A stretch of 10,203 bases of DNA from an uncultured Bacteroidales bacterium (GTDB lineage: Bacteria > Bacteroidota > Bacteroidia > Bacteroidales > Marinilabiliaceae). A model generated the notes under the pieces. That model made no database searches. It was not told the origin of the DNA and saw only the letters and a list, made by a program, of their open reading frames with translations. A program made the position numbers and the translations under genes. Of the stretch, positions 1 to 7,264 are shown one piece after another. The DNA lies in NCBI GenBank assembly GCA_934717675.1, contig CAKUYZ010000063.1, positions 1 through 10,203 on the forward strand, read 5' to 3'. Each line of letters opens with the position of its first letter. Position 1 is the stretch's first letter.

Positions 1-75
1 CGGGGTGTAGCTCAGCCCGGTTAGAGTACACGTCTGGGGGGCGTGTTGTCGCTGGTTCGAATCCAGTCACCCCGA
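1..75 (+). tRNA. tRNA-Pro (anticodon GGG)
   Basis: A full cloverleaf can be folded by eye. The 7-bp acceptor stem is 1-7 with 68-74, the D arm is 10-27, the anticodon stem is 29-33 with 41-45, and the T stem is 51-55 with 63-67 around the loop TTCGAAT. The anticodon loop is CTGGGGG (34-40), which puts GGG at 36-38 and reads the proline codon CCC (and CCU by wobble). The discriminator base is A75 and no CCA is encoded. The sequence closely resembles tRNA-Pro(GGG) of Bacteroidales as I remember it. It is followed at once by a strong terminator, so it is the last or only gene of its transcript. Confidence 0.95.
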
Positions 76-87
76 CCGAGATTGATT

Positions 88-127
88 CAGTGGCGGAAAG
101 AGATTCTTTCCGCCACTGTTTTTTTTT
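88..127 (+). terminator. Rho-independent terminator of the tRNA
   Basis: A perfect 13-bp stem (88-100 with 106-118) encloses the 5-base loop AGATT and is followed by nine T residues (119-127). It begins 12 bases after the tRNA end, which fits termination of the tRNA-Pro transcript. Confidence 0.93.
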
Positions 128-213
128 CTACGCCACTCATATCTCACCACCAAAGTCACGCCTCTCTTGACCGCCGCCCTACTCCGCACCCTACTTCCGC
201 CCACTCTCACTTT

Positions 214-489
214 TTGCGTAGTAAGGAGGCCGCCGGCATAGGCTACACATTCTGGCCCTACAAGAAAATGGGCGGCTCCGCAATGATGTCTGTGGCTCGC
301 CCCGAGGGGTTGGACTCCATTGTGGAGTTCGCCGAGGCCGACCGCTCCACGTTCAGCGCCATCCGCAAGGCGCGGCCCGACCAGCACGAGGCGGCGGCCA
401 CGTTGGCTGCGTTCTTGTCAAACATTGAGATGAAAAAATGCGAGCCTCAGCGCGGCTACATTGAGTCGATGCGCCTGGGCGCAAAATAA
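214..489 (+). pseudogene. C-terminal relic of a GH5-type endoglucanase
   Basis: The frame ending with TAA at 487-489 encodes a stretch with GIGYTFWPYKK (from 235), then EFAEADRSTFSAIRKARPDQ, and finally RGYIESMRLG. From memory this closely matches the last ~90 residues of Bacteroidota GH5 cellulases, in which a GWTFWPYKK-like strand ends the TIM barrel. The rest of the barrel, including both catalytic glutamates, is absent. Upstream of about 214 the same frame is low-complexity (Pro, His and Ser rich) and runs back through the terminator into the tRNA, so an intact reading frame starting there is not credible. No good start codon precedes the conserved part; ATG codons occur only at 268 and later. 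The fragment ends 48 bases before the GH3 gene, so an intact GH5-GH3 pair probably once existed. A very short expressed peptide cannot be excluded. The GH5 assignment comes from motif recall only. Confidence 0.6.
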
Positions 490-537
490 GCTTCCGCCTT
501 TGCAAAGCACTATGTATCAATAATAGACATACACACC

Positions 538-2766
538 ATGAAAAAAAACATTGTTTTCGTCCTAGCCTTGCTGTCCACCGCCTTTGCGAGCTTGGCGCAG
601 ACACCGCCACCCTACCTAGACGAGTCGCTGCCTCTAGAAGACCGCGTAAGCGACGCCTTAGGCCGCATGACCGCGGAAGAGAAAGTGGCCATCATCCACG
701 CCCAGTCCAAGTTCAGCTCGCCCGGCGTGCCTCGCCTGGGCATCCCCGGCCTTTGGACCACCGACGGCCCACACGGCATCCGCCCCGAGGTGTTTTGGGA
801 CGAGTGGGATCAGGCCGGCTGGACCAACGACTCTTGCACCGCCTTCCCCGCCCTGACGGGCCTCGCCGCCACGTGGGACCCGGCCCTGGCCTTGGCCTAC
901 GGGCGCGCCATTGGCGAGGAGGCCCGCTACCGCGGCAAAGACGTGCTGCTGGGCCCGGGGGTGAACATCTGCCGCACCCCTCTGGGAGGGCGTAACTTTG
1001 AGTATATGGGCGAAGACCCGCGCTTGGCGGCCACGATGGTGGTGCCTTATGTGCGCGGCGTGCAGGAGAACGGCGTGGCCGCCTGCGTCAAGCACTACGC
1101 CCTAAACAATCAGGAGGTCAACCGCCACACCACCAACGTGACCATTGACGAGCGCACACTGCGCGAGATATACCTCCCGGCCTTTCGGGCGGCCGCCATC
1201 GAGGGCGGGGCTTGGTCTTTCATGGGCTCATATAACCTCATAGACGGAGAACACGGCTGCCACAGCAAAAAGATGATTTGCGACATTCTCAAAGGCGAAT
1301 GGGGCTTCGACGGCGCGCTCATATCAGACTGGGGCGGCACGCATGACACACGCGAGGCCATAGCCAACGGGCTAGACCTGGAGTTCGGAAGCTGGACCAA
1401 CGGACTGACCAACGGCACCAGCAACGCCTATGACAATTATTATATGGCCCGCCCCTATCTGAACCTCATCAAGAGCGGCGAGGTCGGCACCAAAGAGTTG
1501 GACGACAAGGCGCGGCGAGTGCTCCGCCTCATCTTCCGCACCGCATTTTGCCGTCAGCGCCCCTTTGGCTCCATGGGGTCGGAGGCTCACTCGCTGGTGG
1601 CCCGCACTGTGGGCCATGACGGCATTGTGATGTTGCGTAACGAGAAGCAGACTCTGCCAATCAGGGGCGCGGCCAAGATATTGGTGGTCGGGGAGAACGC
1701 CATCAAGAAAATGTCAGTAGGCGGCGGCAGCTCGTCTCTCAAGGCTCGCTATGAGATATCGCCCCTCGACGGACTGCGCCAACGCTTTGGCGGCGAGGCC
1801 GCCGTGGAGTTTGTCCGCGGCTATGTTGGAGACACGTCAACGGTCTACAACGGGGTGTGGTCTGGGCAAAACTTGCGAGACGACCGCACGCCCGCCCAGC
1901 TCATTGCCGAGGCCGTGGAGGCCGCAAGACACGCTGACTACGTCATCTTCGTGGGCGGCCTGAACAAGAGCGCGCACCAAGACTGTGAAGACGCGGACCG
2001 CAACGGCCTGGAGCTGCCCTATGGGCAAGACGCCGTGATTGAGGCCCTGGCCTCGGCCAGCAAACACCTGGTGGTGGTCAACATATCGGGCAACGCCGTG
2101 GCCATGCCGTGGGCCGACAAGGTAGATGCCATTGTTCAGGACTGGTATCTGGGGTCTGAGGCGGGCCATGCCCTGGCCGACGTGCTGAGTGGCGACGTAT
2201 GCCCGTCTGGCAAACTGCCAATGACATTCCCGCGCCGCCTGACCGACGTCGGGGCGCACTCCGCCGGCGAATATCCTGGCACGCCCAGGGCCGACGGCAG
2301 CGGCATTGTGGACGAGCGGTATGACGAGGGAATCTTCGTGGGCTACAGGTGGGCCGAGGCAAAAGGCGTCAAGCCTCAGTTCCCATTCGGCCACGGACTG
2401 AGCTACACAACGTTCGAATATTCCGACATCCGCGCCGACCGCAAGACAATGACGGCCTCTGACACACTCCATGTGAGCGTCAGACTGACCAACACGGGAG
2501 CAGAAGACGGGGCCGAGGTGGCGCAGCTATACGTGACCGACTTGCGCTCATCGCTGCCGCGTCCCAAGAAGGAACTCAAATCTTTCCGCAAAGAGCGATT
2601 GGCCAAAGGCGAGAGCCGCGAGGTGGAGTTCGCCATAACGGCTCAAGACCTCAGCTTCTTTGACGACAAGAAACATGAATGGGTGGCAGAGCCAGGCGAT
2701 TTTGACATTGCCATAGGCTCATCTTCGGCCGACATCAGAGCCAAAGTCAGAGTCACCCTCAAATAA
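538..2766 (+). CDS. Secreted GH3 beta-glucosidase / beta-xylosidase-type glycoside hydrolase
   Basis: This 742-residue protein should cleave terminal beta-linked sugars from oligosaccharides, releasing monosaccharides in the periplasm or at the cell surface. It has a Sec signal peptide (residues 1-20, likely cut after SLA; no lipobox cysteine). The GH3 N-terminal barrel spans about 28-340 and carries TDGPHG (Asp76), GGRNFEYMGEDPR (Arg152, Glu155), KH at 185-186 and the nucleophile motif ISDWGG (Asp264). The alpha/beta sandwich domain spans about 355-570; the likely acid/base is Glu484 in CEDADR, by analogy with the SEGxDR motif of relatives. PFGHGLSYTTFEYSD (about 616-630) leads into a fibronectin III-like domain (about 640-735). 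This is the full three-domain layout and normal length for the family. The exact sugar (glucose, xylose or other) cannot be told. The ATG at 538 is chosen because it gives the signal peptide directly. No clear Bacteroidota -33/-7 promoter is seen in the 48 bases upstream. Confidence 0.95.
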   Translation: MKKNIVFVLALLSTAFASLAQTPPPYLDESLPLEDRVSDALGRMTAEEKVAIIHAQSKFSSPGVPRLGIPGLWTTDGPHGIRPEVFWDEWDQAGWTNDSCTAFPALTGLAATWDPALALAYGRAIGEEARYRGKDVLLGPGVNICRTPLGGRNFEYMGEDPRLAATMVVPYVRGVQENGVAACVKHYALNNQEVNRHTTNVTIDERTLREIYLPAFRAAAIEGGAWSFMGSYNLIDGEHGCHSKKMICDILKGEWGFDGALISDWGGTHDTREAIANGLDLEFGSWTNGLTNGTSNAYDNYYMARPYLNLIKSGEVGTKELDDKARRVLRLIFRTAFCRQRPFGSMGSEAHSLVARTVGHDGIVMLRNEKQTLPIRGAAKILVVGENAIKKMSVGGGSSSLKARYEISPLDGLRQRFGGEAAVEFVRGYVGDTSTVYNGVWSGQNLRDDRTPAQLIAEAVEAARHADYVIFVGGLNKSAHQDCEDADRNGLELPYGQDAVIEALASASKHLVVVNISGNAVAMPWADKVDAIVQDWYLGSEAGHALADVLSGDVCPSGKLPMTFPRRLTDVGAHSAGEYPGTPRADGSGIVDERYDEGIFVGYRWAEAKGVKPQFPFGHGLSYTTFEYSDIRADRKTMTASDTLHVSVRLTNTGAEDGAEVAQLYVTDLRSSLPRPKKELKSFRKERLAKGESREVEFAITAQDLSFFDDKKHEWVAEPGDFDIAIGSSSADIRAKVRVTLK

Positions 2767-2791
2767 GGGGGGCATTATTCCCCGCAAACAA

Positions 2792-2840
2792 GAGCCACGC
2801 CCCCGCGCCCAATGGTGCGGGGGCGTGGCTCCTTATTTTT
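2792..2840 (+). terminator. Terminator after the GH3 gene, at the convergent junction
   Basis: An 18-bp G+C-rich stem (2792-2809 with 2814-2831, with one G-T pair) and a 4-base loop CAAT is followed by CTTATTTTT (2832-2840). It lies 26 bases after the GH3 stop codon and 28 bases beyond the stop of the converging leftward operon. On the minus strand the bases after the hairpin begin TTGTTTG, so it may also stop, less efficiently, the leftward transcript. Confidence 0.9.
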
Positions 2841-2867
2841 ACACCAGCCAGGCGGGGCGCTTAAGTG

Positions 2868-3761
2868 TCATATGGTAAGGAGGCGGACCAAGATGGCGGC
2901 CGACAACGCGAGAAGCACGTAGATAAAAATCTTGACATTGCGAAAGTCTCGGCTCAACATTGTCAGCCTCAGGGCCTGTTCATCCTGCCTCTTCTCAACG
3001 TCCTTCGCATTTTTAAGGATGCAGTCTCTCAATTGCCGGCTTTCACTCTCAATGCCCTGCCGGCAGCCTGCGACACCGGAGTGGACAGAGTCGAACTCGC
3101 TCTCCATACCGTGGCGCAGGTCATCATGCCATTTTTCTATGGAATTCTTTTGCGCCTTGTTGTCTTCTTTAAGTCGCAAGATGTCATCGTCTAGCTGTGA
3201 GACTATCCCAATGGCGTCAACAAGGCTGCGCGCCGTTGATTGAAATGTCGTCAACTTGGCCTGAAGGGCGGCCAGTTGCTGATCAAAATTTATTTTATTC
3301 TCGGCGCGGTCCTCTTCCAGCGCGACAGCCATTTCGGCCAATTTATCCTCATAAGCTGCAGAAGCGTTGTCCAAATGTCGCAAGAAATTGGCAGAGGCGT
3401 TGTCGCAAGCATCTTTGAGAAGGGCAGATGCTTTGGCATCCTCCTTTCTGCGCCCGTCCGCAATCTCTGTAATGTTGGCCAACGCCTCAGTCATGCCATC
3501 GGCCACTGAATTTGACGCCTTGACGCACTTGTCTGCGGCAATGCGGAGCGCAGCCTCGTTCGCCTCTCTTTCGTGACTAGCAGCCACATACAATTTCTCC
3601 GTCTGTTCCTCAAGCTGCTTGAGAGACGAGACGTAAGCCGCCACTTGTGAGCTTAATGAGTTGTGAGCTTTGGCCACGGCCTCAATTCTGTCGTTGGCTC
3701 TCTGCACATTTGCGAGGTTGCGCTCAATGTTGGCTATAATGCCAGAAATGTCCGTATTCAT
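2868..3761 (-). CDS. Coiled-coil protein with a C-terminal membrane anchor (unknown function)
   Basis: This 297-residue protein has no family I recognise. Residues about 5-270 are rich in Ala, Glu, Asp, Lys and Leu with long stretches lacking proline, as in extended coiled coils. The last ~23 residues (275-297) are a single hydrophobic segment, IFIYVLLALSAAILVRLL, ending at the stop codon. There is no N-terminal signal sequence, so the expected topology is a cytoplasmic rod anchored by its C-terminus to the inner membrane. The ATG at 3761 lies 14 bases after the helicase stop codon with no promoter between, so it is probably cotranscribed with the helicase. Its place as last gene of the operon suggests an accessory or effector partner of the helicase; that role is inference. 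It could also be a chemoreceptor-like or RmuC-like rod, but no signature of either was seen. Confidence 0.85.
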   Translation of the reverse strand: MNTDISGIIANIERNLANVQRANDRIEAVAKAHNSLSSQVAAYVSSLKQLEEQTEKLYVAASHEREANEAALRIAADKCVKASNSVADGMTEALANITEIADGRRKEDAKASALLKDACDNASANFLRHLDNASAAYEDKLAEMAVALEEDRAENKINFDQQLAALQAKLTTFQSTARSLVDAIGIVSQLDDDILRLKEDNKAQKNSIEKWHDDLRHGMESEFDSVHSGVAGCRQGIESESRQLRDCILKNAKDVEKRQDEQALRLTMLSRDFRNVKIFIYVLLALSAAILVRLLTI

Positions 3762-3775
3762 TTTGGACTACTTTT

Positions 3776-6700
3776 TTAGTTGCAATACTTGTCAGAAAAC
3801 TTGGACAAACAGTCCCTAAGGATGAGCATGCGCACCTTTGAGTCCGCATCCGTCAAAATGGCAGTGTTCACGAATTCATCTCTCGCGCAATTGCTTAGCA
3901 ATGCGTTAAAGCTATCAACGGCCTTGATCACGTCAGAAAATGTCACGCCGATCCCCGGCATGGCGGCAAAGCCATCAATGTATCCTTGGCATGCCTCTCG
4001 CTTCAGGTTGTCATTGCCCCCCACCCCAAGGAAGACGATGCAGAAAGTCCGCAAGAGGTTTAGCGCTGAATTTTGCGGGAAAGTCCGCAAGCACAGCAAA
4101 GTGGCGCCATAGAGGTGCTTGACGTTGTCCACCTCACTGCCCGACATGTCGAAAGACACTGCGGAAGTATATTTCTCCACAATTTCGTAGCCGCCCTTGT
4201 TGCCCTCGGTATCCTTATTCAAGGAGTATGGTTTGTCGTCTATCGTGTAGCCGTCTCTGGCGTATTTGGAGTTGAAATATAGGTGTATGAAATTTTTGAG
4301 CCAATTGCCATCGGGGTTTGTTACGGCACTCTCGCAGGCCAGCCTGATGTCTTCAATGGCTCGCAGCCTCTTCTTTTCCAAATTATTATACACGAACTCC
4401 ACCAAACTGCCGAAACACTTGTCAATGAAGTTGCGCCCCTTCCTGCCTTCAATCTCACCCATCCTCTTGGCCGCCTGCTCTTTGGAAAAATATTTCTCAT
4501 AGAACCGCAACATATATTGTTTATAGTCCTCGTCACTCTTCTTGATAATTTTGAGGGTATAAGTCTCGCTCAGATAATCTATCAAAACATCGTCAACAAG
4601 CCCCATGCAGCACATCCGGTAAATGGCTTTGTCGGTGTCCGACTTATCACGTTCCGTGTCTCCCGACAGGCCGTTTTTCCAAGAGACTATGATTTTGGTG
4701 TAGTCTCCCATAGGTACGTCTTCCAGTTCGGAATATATGCCCTTACTTGGCAAAGCATACTCTGGAGCAAGGCTTGCCAGCCAAGGGCCGGAGTGTTCTT
4801 CGCATTCCTCCAGCACTTTTCGCAGGCCGCCCATGACCACGTCGCTCTCTTGAGCTTCCGCCTGGCGATGCTTGTAGGTGACGTAGAGGTTGTCAAGAAA
4901 CATAAAGCCATACTGTCGGCCTCCGGCATCGCTTGCCGCGATGCCAAATTTTTGCGTTTTGCCTATTTGCGAAAGTCTAAGAGTGACATCATCATCGCCA
5001 ATAAGCTCGCGGAGCCGCCCTTGGACAACTTTGAGGCGCGTGGGGGGCTCATTGACGATGTTATCAACGAACTCCTTGAGTACCAGTTTCTCTTTGCGCG
5101 TCCCTCGGAATGAGTTATTGTGAAAATAGAGCTGTATGTCCTTGTCAACGTTCTCAACATAACGCTTGCCCCTGCAATAGTCCAAAATCTCTTCTGCTTT
5201 AACCTTGTCAATATGGCGTTCGGAACAGAAGCTGACAAAGTCGCCCTCTAGGACTATATCCCCAACACACCCCTCCATTTGCGACAGGCCAAAACGGTCT
5301 TGCAAATCCTCAACGAGGTCATGGCTCAGACGAATGTAGTCGGTCTGATCGTAAAGGAGGTAGGCTATGGCCGTCTTGCGGTCGCGGCCAGCGCGGCCTG
5401 CCTCTTGGACAAAGCTCTCTATTGAGCCGGGGTGGCACAAGTTGATCGTGAATCGGACGTTGGGTTTGTCAATACCCATCCCGAAAGCCTTGGTGGCCAC
5501 CATTATGTTCTGATGGCTCCTGTTAAATGAGGTCATGTCGCCAGAGGGGTCATCACCACCCACAAAACTGCCAATATCAAAGATTCCGGCACCCTCCTCA
5601 TCCACCAGTCTAGACACCAATCCTGGCGTAGGGTCGCCGCCTGGCTTTTTGCTTTCCGCGTCATTCACGCCAAACAGCCCCTTGGCGTGTGGGCAGAAAA
5701 TGATGCCCGCATTGAGGTAGAGGCCGTGGTCGTCTTGGCTATAGAAATGTTCTTTAGAGAAGTCTTTTATGCAGCAGTCCCGAGCGTCATCACTCTCTTC
5801 ATTCAGCACATTTTGCAGCGCAACGTCATCAGGAGCATACAGCAACAGCTCTTTTATTTTGCTCACCTTACTAGCCGCCAAGCATTTTTTCAGGTCATAC
5901 TCACTTCCATGATAGACATGGTCAGGGCTCGTGTCTATACGGGTCTTGACGCTCACTACTCTATAGGTCAGCTCGGGGCGGTTGTCATTCTCTGGCCTCA
6001 CGATGGCGTTGCTGTCCAGTGTCACTCGGCCGCCAAGCGTCAGCTCGCGCTCCACGTCGGCCAGCACGTCAAACGAAGCCGTGGCAGTGAGACCTATCAG
6101 TGGAACTGGTTTGCCAGACATCGTCCGCATAAAGTTCATCATATTTCGCCCCAAGTGCAGATATGACGGACGGAAGTCATGCCCCCACTCCGAGACGCAA
6201 TGCACCTCGTCTATGACCCCGTAGGAGAAGTTGATGTTGTTTTGGTCTGACATCATGAGAAGCGACATCCTGAAATTTTCCATCATAAACCTCTCAGGCG
6301 AGATGAAAAGGAAGAGCAGCTCGCCATTGGCGAAACGACGCAAAACGTCATTTTTCTCAACTATATTCTGCCTGCTGCTGATGAAGGCGCAAGCGTCTAT
6401 GCGGATGTCGCGCAGCCCTCTGTGCTGGTCGGCCATCAGCGATATGAGCGGGTCCACCACAATGGTGACGCCTGGCTGCATCAGAGCCGCAAGCTGATAG
6501 GTCAGAGATTTGCCCCCGCCTGTGGGCAAGAGGCCGACGGTGGATTGGCAACTCATGGCGCGAGACAAAATGGGCAACTGGCCAGCGCGGAAGCTCCGCT
6601 TCCTGAATATGTCTCTCAGGAAATAGGTGAGAGCCTCGGTTGACTTGGCGAGCGGGACGTAAGCACCCTTGCTGTCTGTCTCCACCAAAGGTTTGTAACT

Positions 6701-7102
6701 GATGCTAGTGGAAGAGCGCACACTTTGGCGCATTGCCGCATGGTGCGAACTGCGTATGGTGACGCGCGTGCGCGCCTTGGCTGGCATGACTTTAGAATCC
6801 AACTTGTCTCTCAACAACATGGATATGTCTATGCCCAAGTCGTAGATTGTGTCGTCTGCCAGCCTGCGCACGTTCGCCCCAAGATGCAGGGGTGAGTTTG
6901 CGAACTCGTCAGAAGGAATGACGGTCAACTCAATTTCCGGCAGTGGCAACGCCGCGTCGTCCAACCGCATGAGCTTGGAATATCGCTCCTTGAGATCGTC
7001 TATGGCCAAAGCCGCGCAAGGCACGTCACGCTCATACACAATGATGCGCCACTTGTCACAGGTCAGCCGGAATATGCCAGAGAGGGCTGCCTCTATCAAC
7101 AC
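3776..7102 (-). CDS. Large RecQ-like SF2 DNA helicase (possibly the C-terminal part of a larger protein)
   Basis: This reads as an ATP-driven 3'-5' DNA helicase of the RecQ branch. Counting from the GTG at 7102 (1108 residues), it has motif 0 (FRAGQLPIL, Gln175), Walker A (LLPTGGGKSLTYQ, Lys198), motif Ia (VVDPLISLMADQ), motif II with the RecQ aromatic-rich loop (DEVH at 298-301, then CVSEWGHDFRPSY), motif III (GLTATAS), motif IV (GIIFCPHAKG, about 466), motif V (ATKAFGMGIDKPNVRF) and motif VI (QEAGRAGRD, 566-574). It differs from housekeeping RecQ (about 600-700 residues): motif II has Val for Ala, the III-IV distance is about 120 residues, no RQC zinc cysteines or HRDC domain were recognised, and a ~500-residue C-terminal region is unassigned. 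Upstream of the motor, WRIIVYERDVPCAALAIDDL recalls the N-terminal region of large Bacteroidota RecQ-like proteins. The GTG start has no Shine-Dalgarno site, and the open frame continues 53 protein-like codons further upstream, so the true N-terminus is doubtful. Confidence 0.9.
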   Translation of the reverse strand: MLIEAALSGIFRLTCDKWRIIVYERDVPCAALAIDDLKERYSKLMRLDDAALPLPEIELTVIPSDEFANSPLHLGANVRRLADDTIYDLGIDISMLLRDKLDSKVMPAKARTRVTIRSSHHAAMRQSVRSSTSISYKPLVETDSKGAYVPLAKSTEALTYFLRDIFRKRSFRAGQLPILSRAMSCQSTVGLLPTGGGKSLTYQLAALMQPGVTIVVDPLISLMADQHRGLRDIRIDACAFISSRQNIVEKNDVLRRFANGELLFLFISPERFMMENFRMSLLMMSDQNNINFSYGVIDEVHCVSEWGHDFRPSYLHLGRNMMNFMRTMSGKPVPLIGLTATASFDVLADVERELTLGGRVTLDSNAIVRPENDNRPELTYRVVSVKTRIDTSPDHVYHGSEYDLKKCLAASKVSKIKELLLYAPDDVALQNVLNEESDDARDCCIKDFSKEHFYSQDDHGLYLNAGIIFCPHAKGLFGVNDAESKKPGGDPTPGLVSRLVDEEGAGIFDIGSFVGGDDPSGDMTSFNRSHQNIMVATKAFGMGIDKPNVRFTINLCHPGSIESFVQEAGRAGRDRKTAIAYLLYDQTDYIRLSHDLVEDLQDRFGLSQMEGCVGDIVLEGDFVSFCSERHIDKVKAEEILDYCRGKRYVENVDKDIQLYFHNNSFRGTRKEKLVLKEFVDNIVNEPPTRLKVVQGRLRELIGDDDVTLRLSQIGKTQKFGIAASDAGGRQYGFMFLDNLYVTYKHRQAEAQESDVVMGGLRKVLEECEEHSGPWLASLAPEYALPSKGIYSELEDVPMGDYTKIIVSWKNGLSGDTERDKSDTDKAIYRMCCMGLVDDVLIDYLSETYTLKIIKKSDEDYKQYMLRFYEKYFSKEQAAKRMGEIEGRKGRNFIDKCFGSLVEFVYNNLEKKRLRAIEDIRLACESAVTNPDGNWLKNFIHLYFNSKYARDGYTIDDKPYSLNKDTEGNKGGYEIVEKYTSAVSFDMSGSEVDNVKHLYGATLLCLRTFPQNSALNLLRTFCIVFLGVGGNDNLKREACQGYIDGFAAMPGIGVTFSDVIKAVDSFNALLSNCARDEFVNTAILTDADSKVRMLILRDCLSKFSDKYCN

Positions 7103-7264
7103 CTTTTCTACTCTCGCGACGGCAAATGGCGTAAGGACGGCCTGCAGCTCAAGCGCCCACTGTCCTTCAATCTCCTTGTCATAGTTTTTCTTTATCGCCG
7201 CAAGATAATCCGCACTATGCGCATCGGACTCCCAATCTTTGACAAAATCCCGTATGTAAGTCTA
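7103..7264 (-). other. Out-of-frame junction: helicase frame open upstream of its first start codon
   Basis: In the helicase frame the 53 codons between the TAG at 7264-7262 and the GTG at 7102 contain no ATG, GTG or TTG, yet read like ordinary protein (for example IRDFVKDWESDAHSADYL, and LQAVLTPFAVARVEKV running straight into the helicase). The methyltransferase frame overlaps this and stops at 7215; its last ~15 residues (from HTGFCQRLG) look unnatural. Passing from one frame to the other needs a +1 shift: GTA, skipped G (7262), ACT TAC ATA. Joined this way, the ATG at 8600 would give a product of about 1607 residues. A TTT-T at 7247-7244 in the methyltransferase frame is another possible +1 slip point. 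Mutation, sequencing error and recoding all remain possible. Confidence 0.65.

Noticed and set aside
1..127. Attachment site of an integrated element in tRNA-Pro
   Set aside because: I saw no second copy of the tRNA 3' end and no integrase gene within the window.
128..213. Short inverted repeat CTACGC ... GCGTAG flanking the gap before the GH5 relic
   Set aside because: Six bases 80 apart is expected by chance, and no transposase or target duplication accompanies it.
43..489. A 148-codon plus-strand reading frame starting inside the tRNA
   Set aside because: Its start is within the tRNA-Pro and it reads through the terminator; only the last ~90 codons look like protein, so it is treated as a GH5 relic.
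499..528. Bacteroidota promoter for the GH3 gene (TTTG at 499, TAATAGAC at 521)
   Set aside because: Only the TA of the -7 consensus TAnnTTTG matches, so the signal is not distinguishable from chance.
1837..2472. A 211-codon minus-strand reading frame antisense to GH3
   Set aside because: Long antisense frames are common in G+C-rich genes; the His- and Gly-rich sequence matches nothing and GH3 is certain.
4283..5113. A 276-codon plus-strand reading frame
   Set aside because: It lies wholly antisense to the helicase and no domain was recognised in it; the helicase frame has clear motifs.
7215..7264. Classical release-factor-2-type (prfB) programmed frameshift
   Set aside because: There is no in-frame CUU-UGA-like site with an upstream Shine-Dalgarno sequence; the first-frame stop is about 45 bases past the best joining point.
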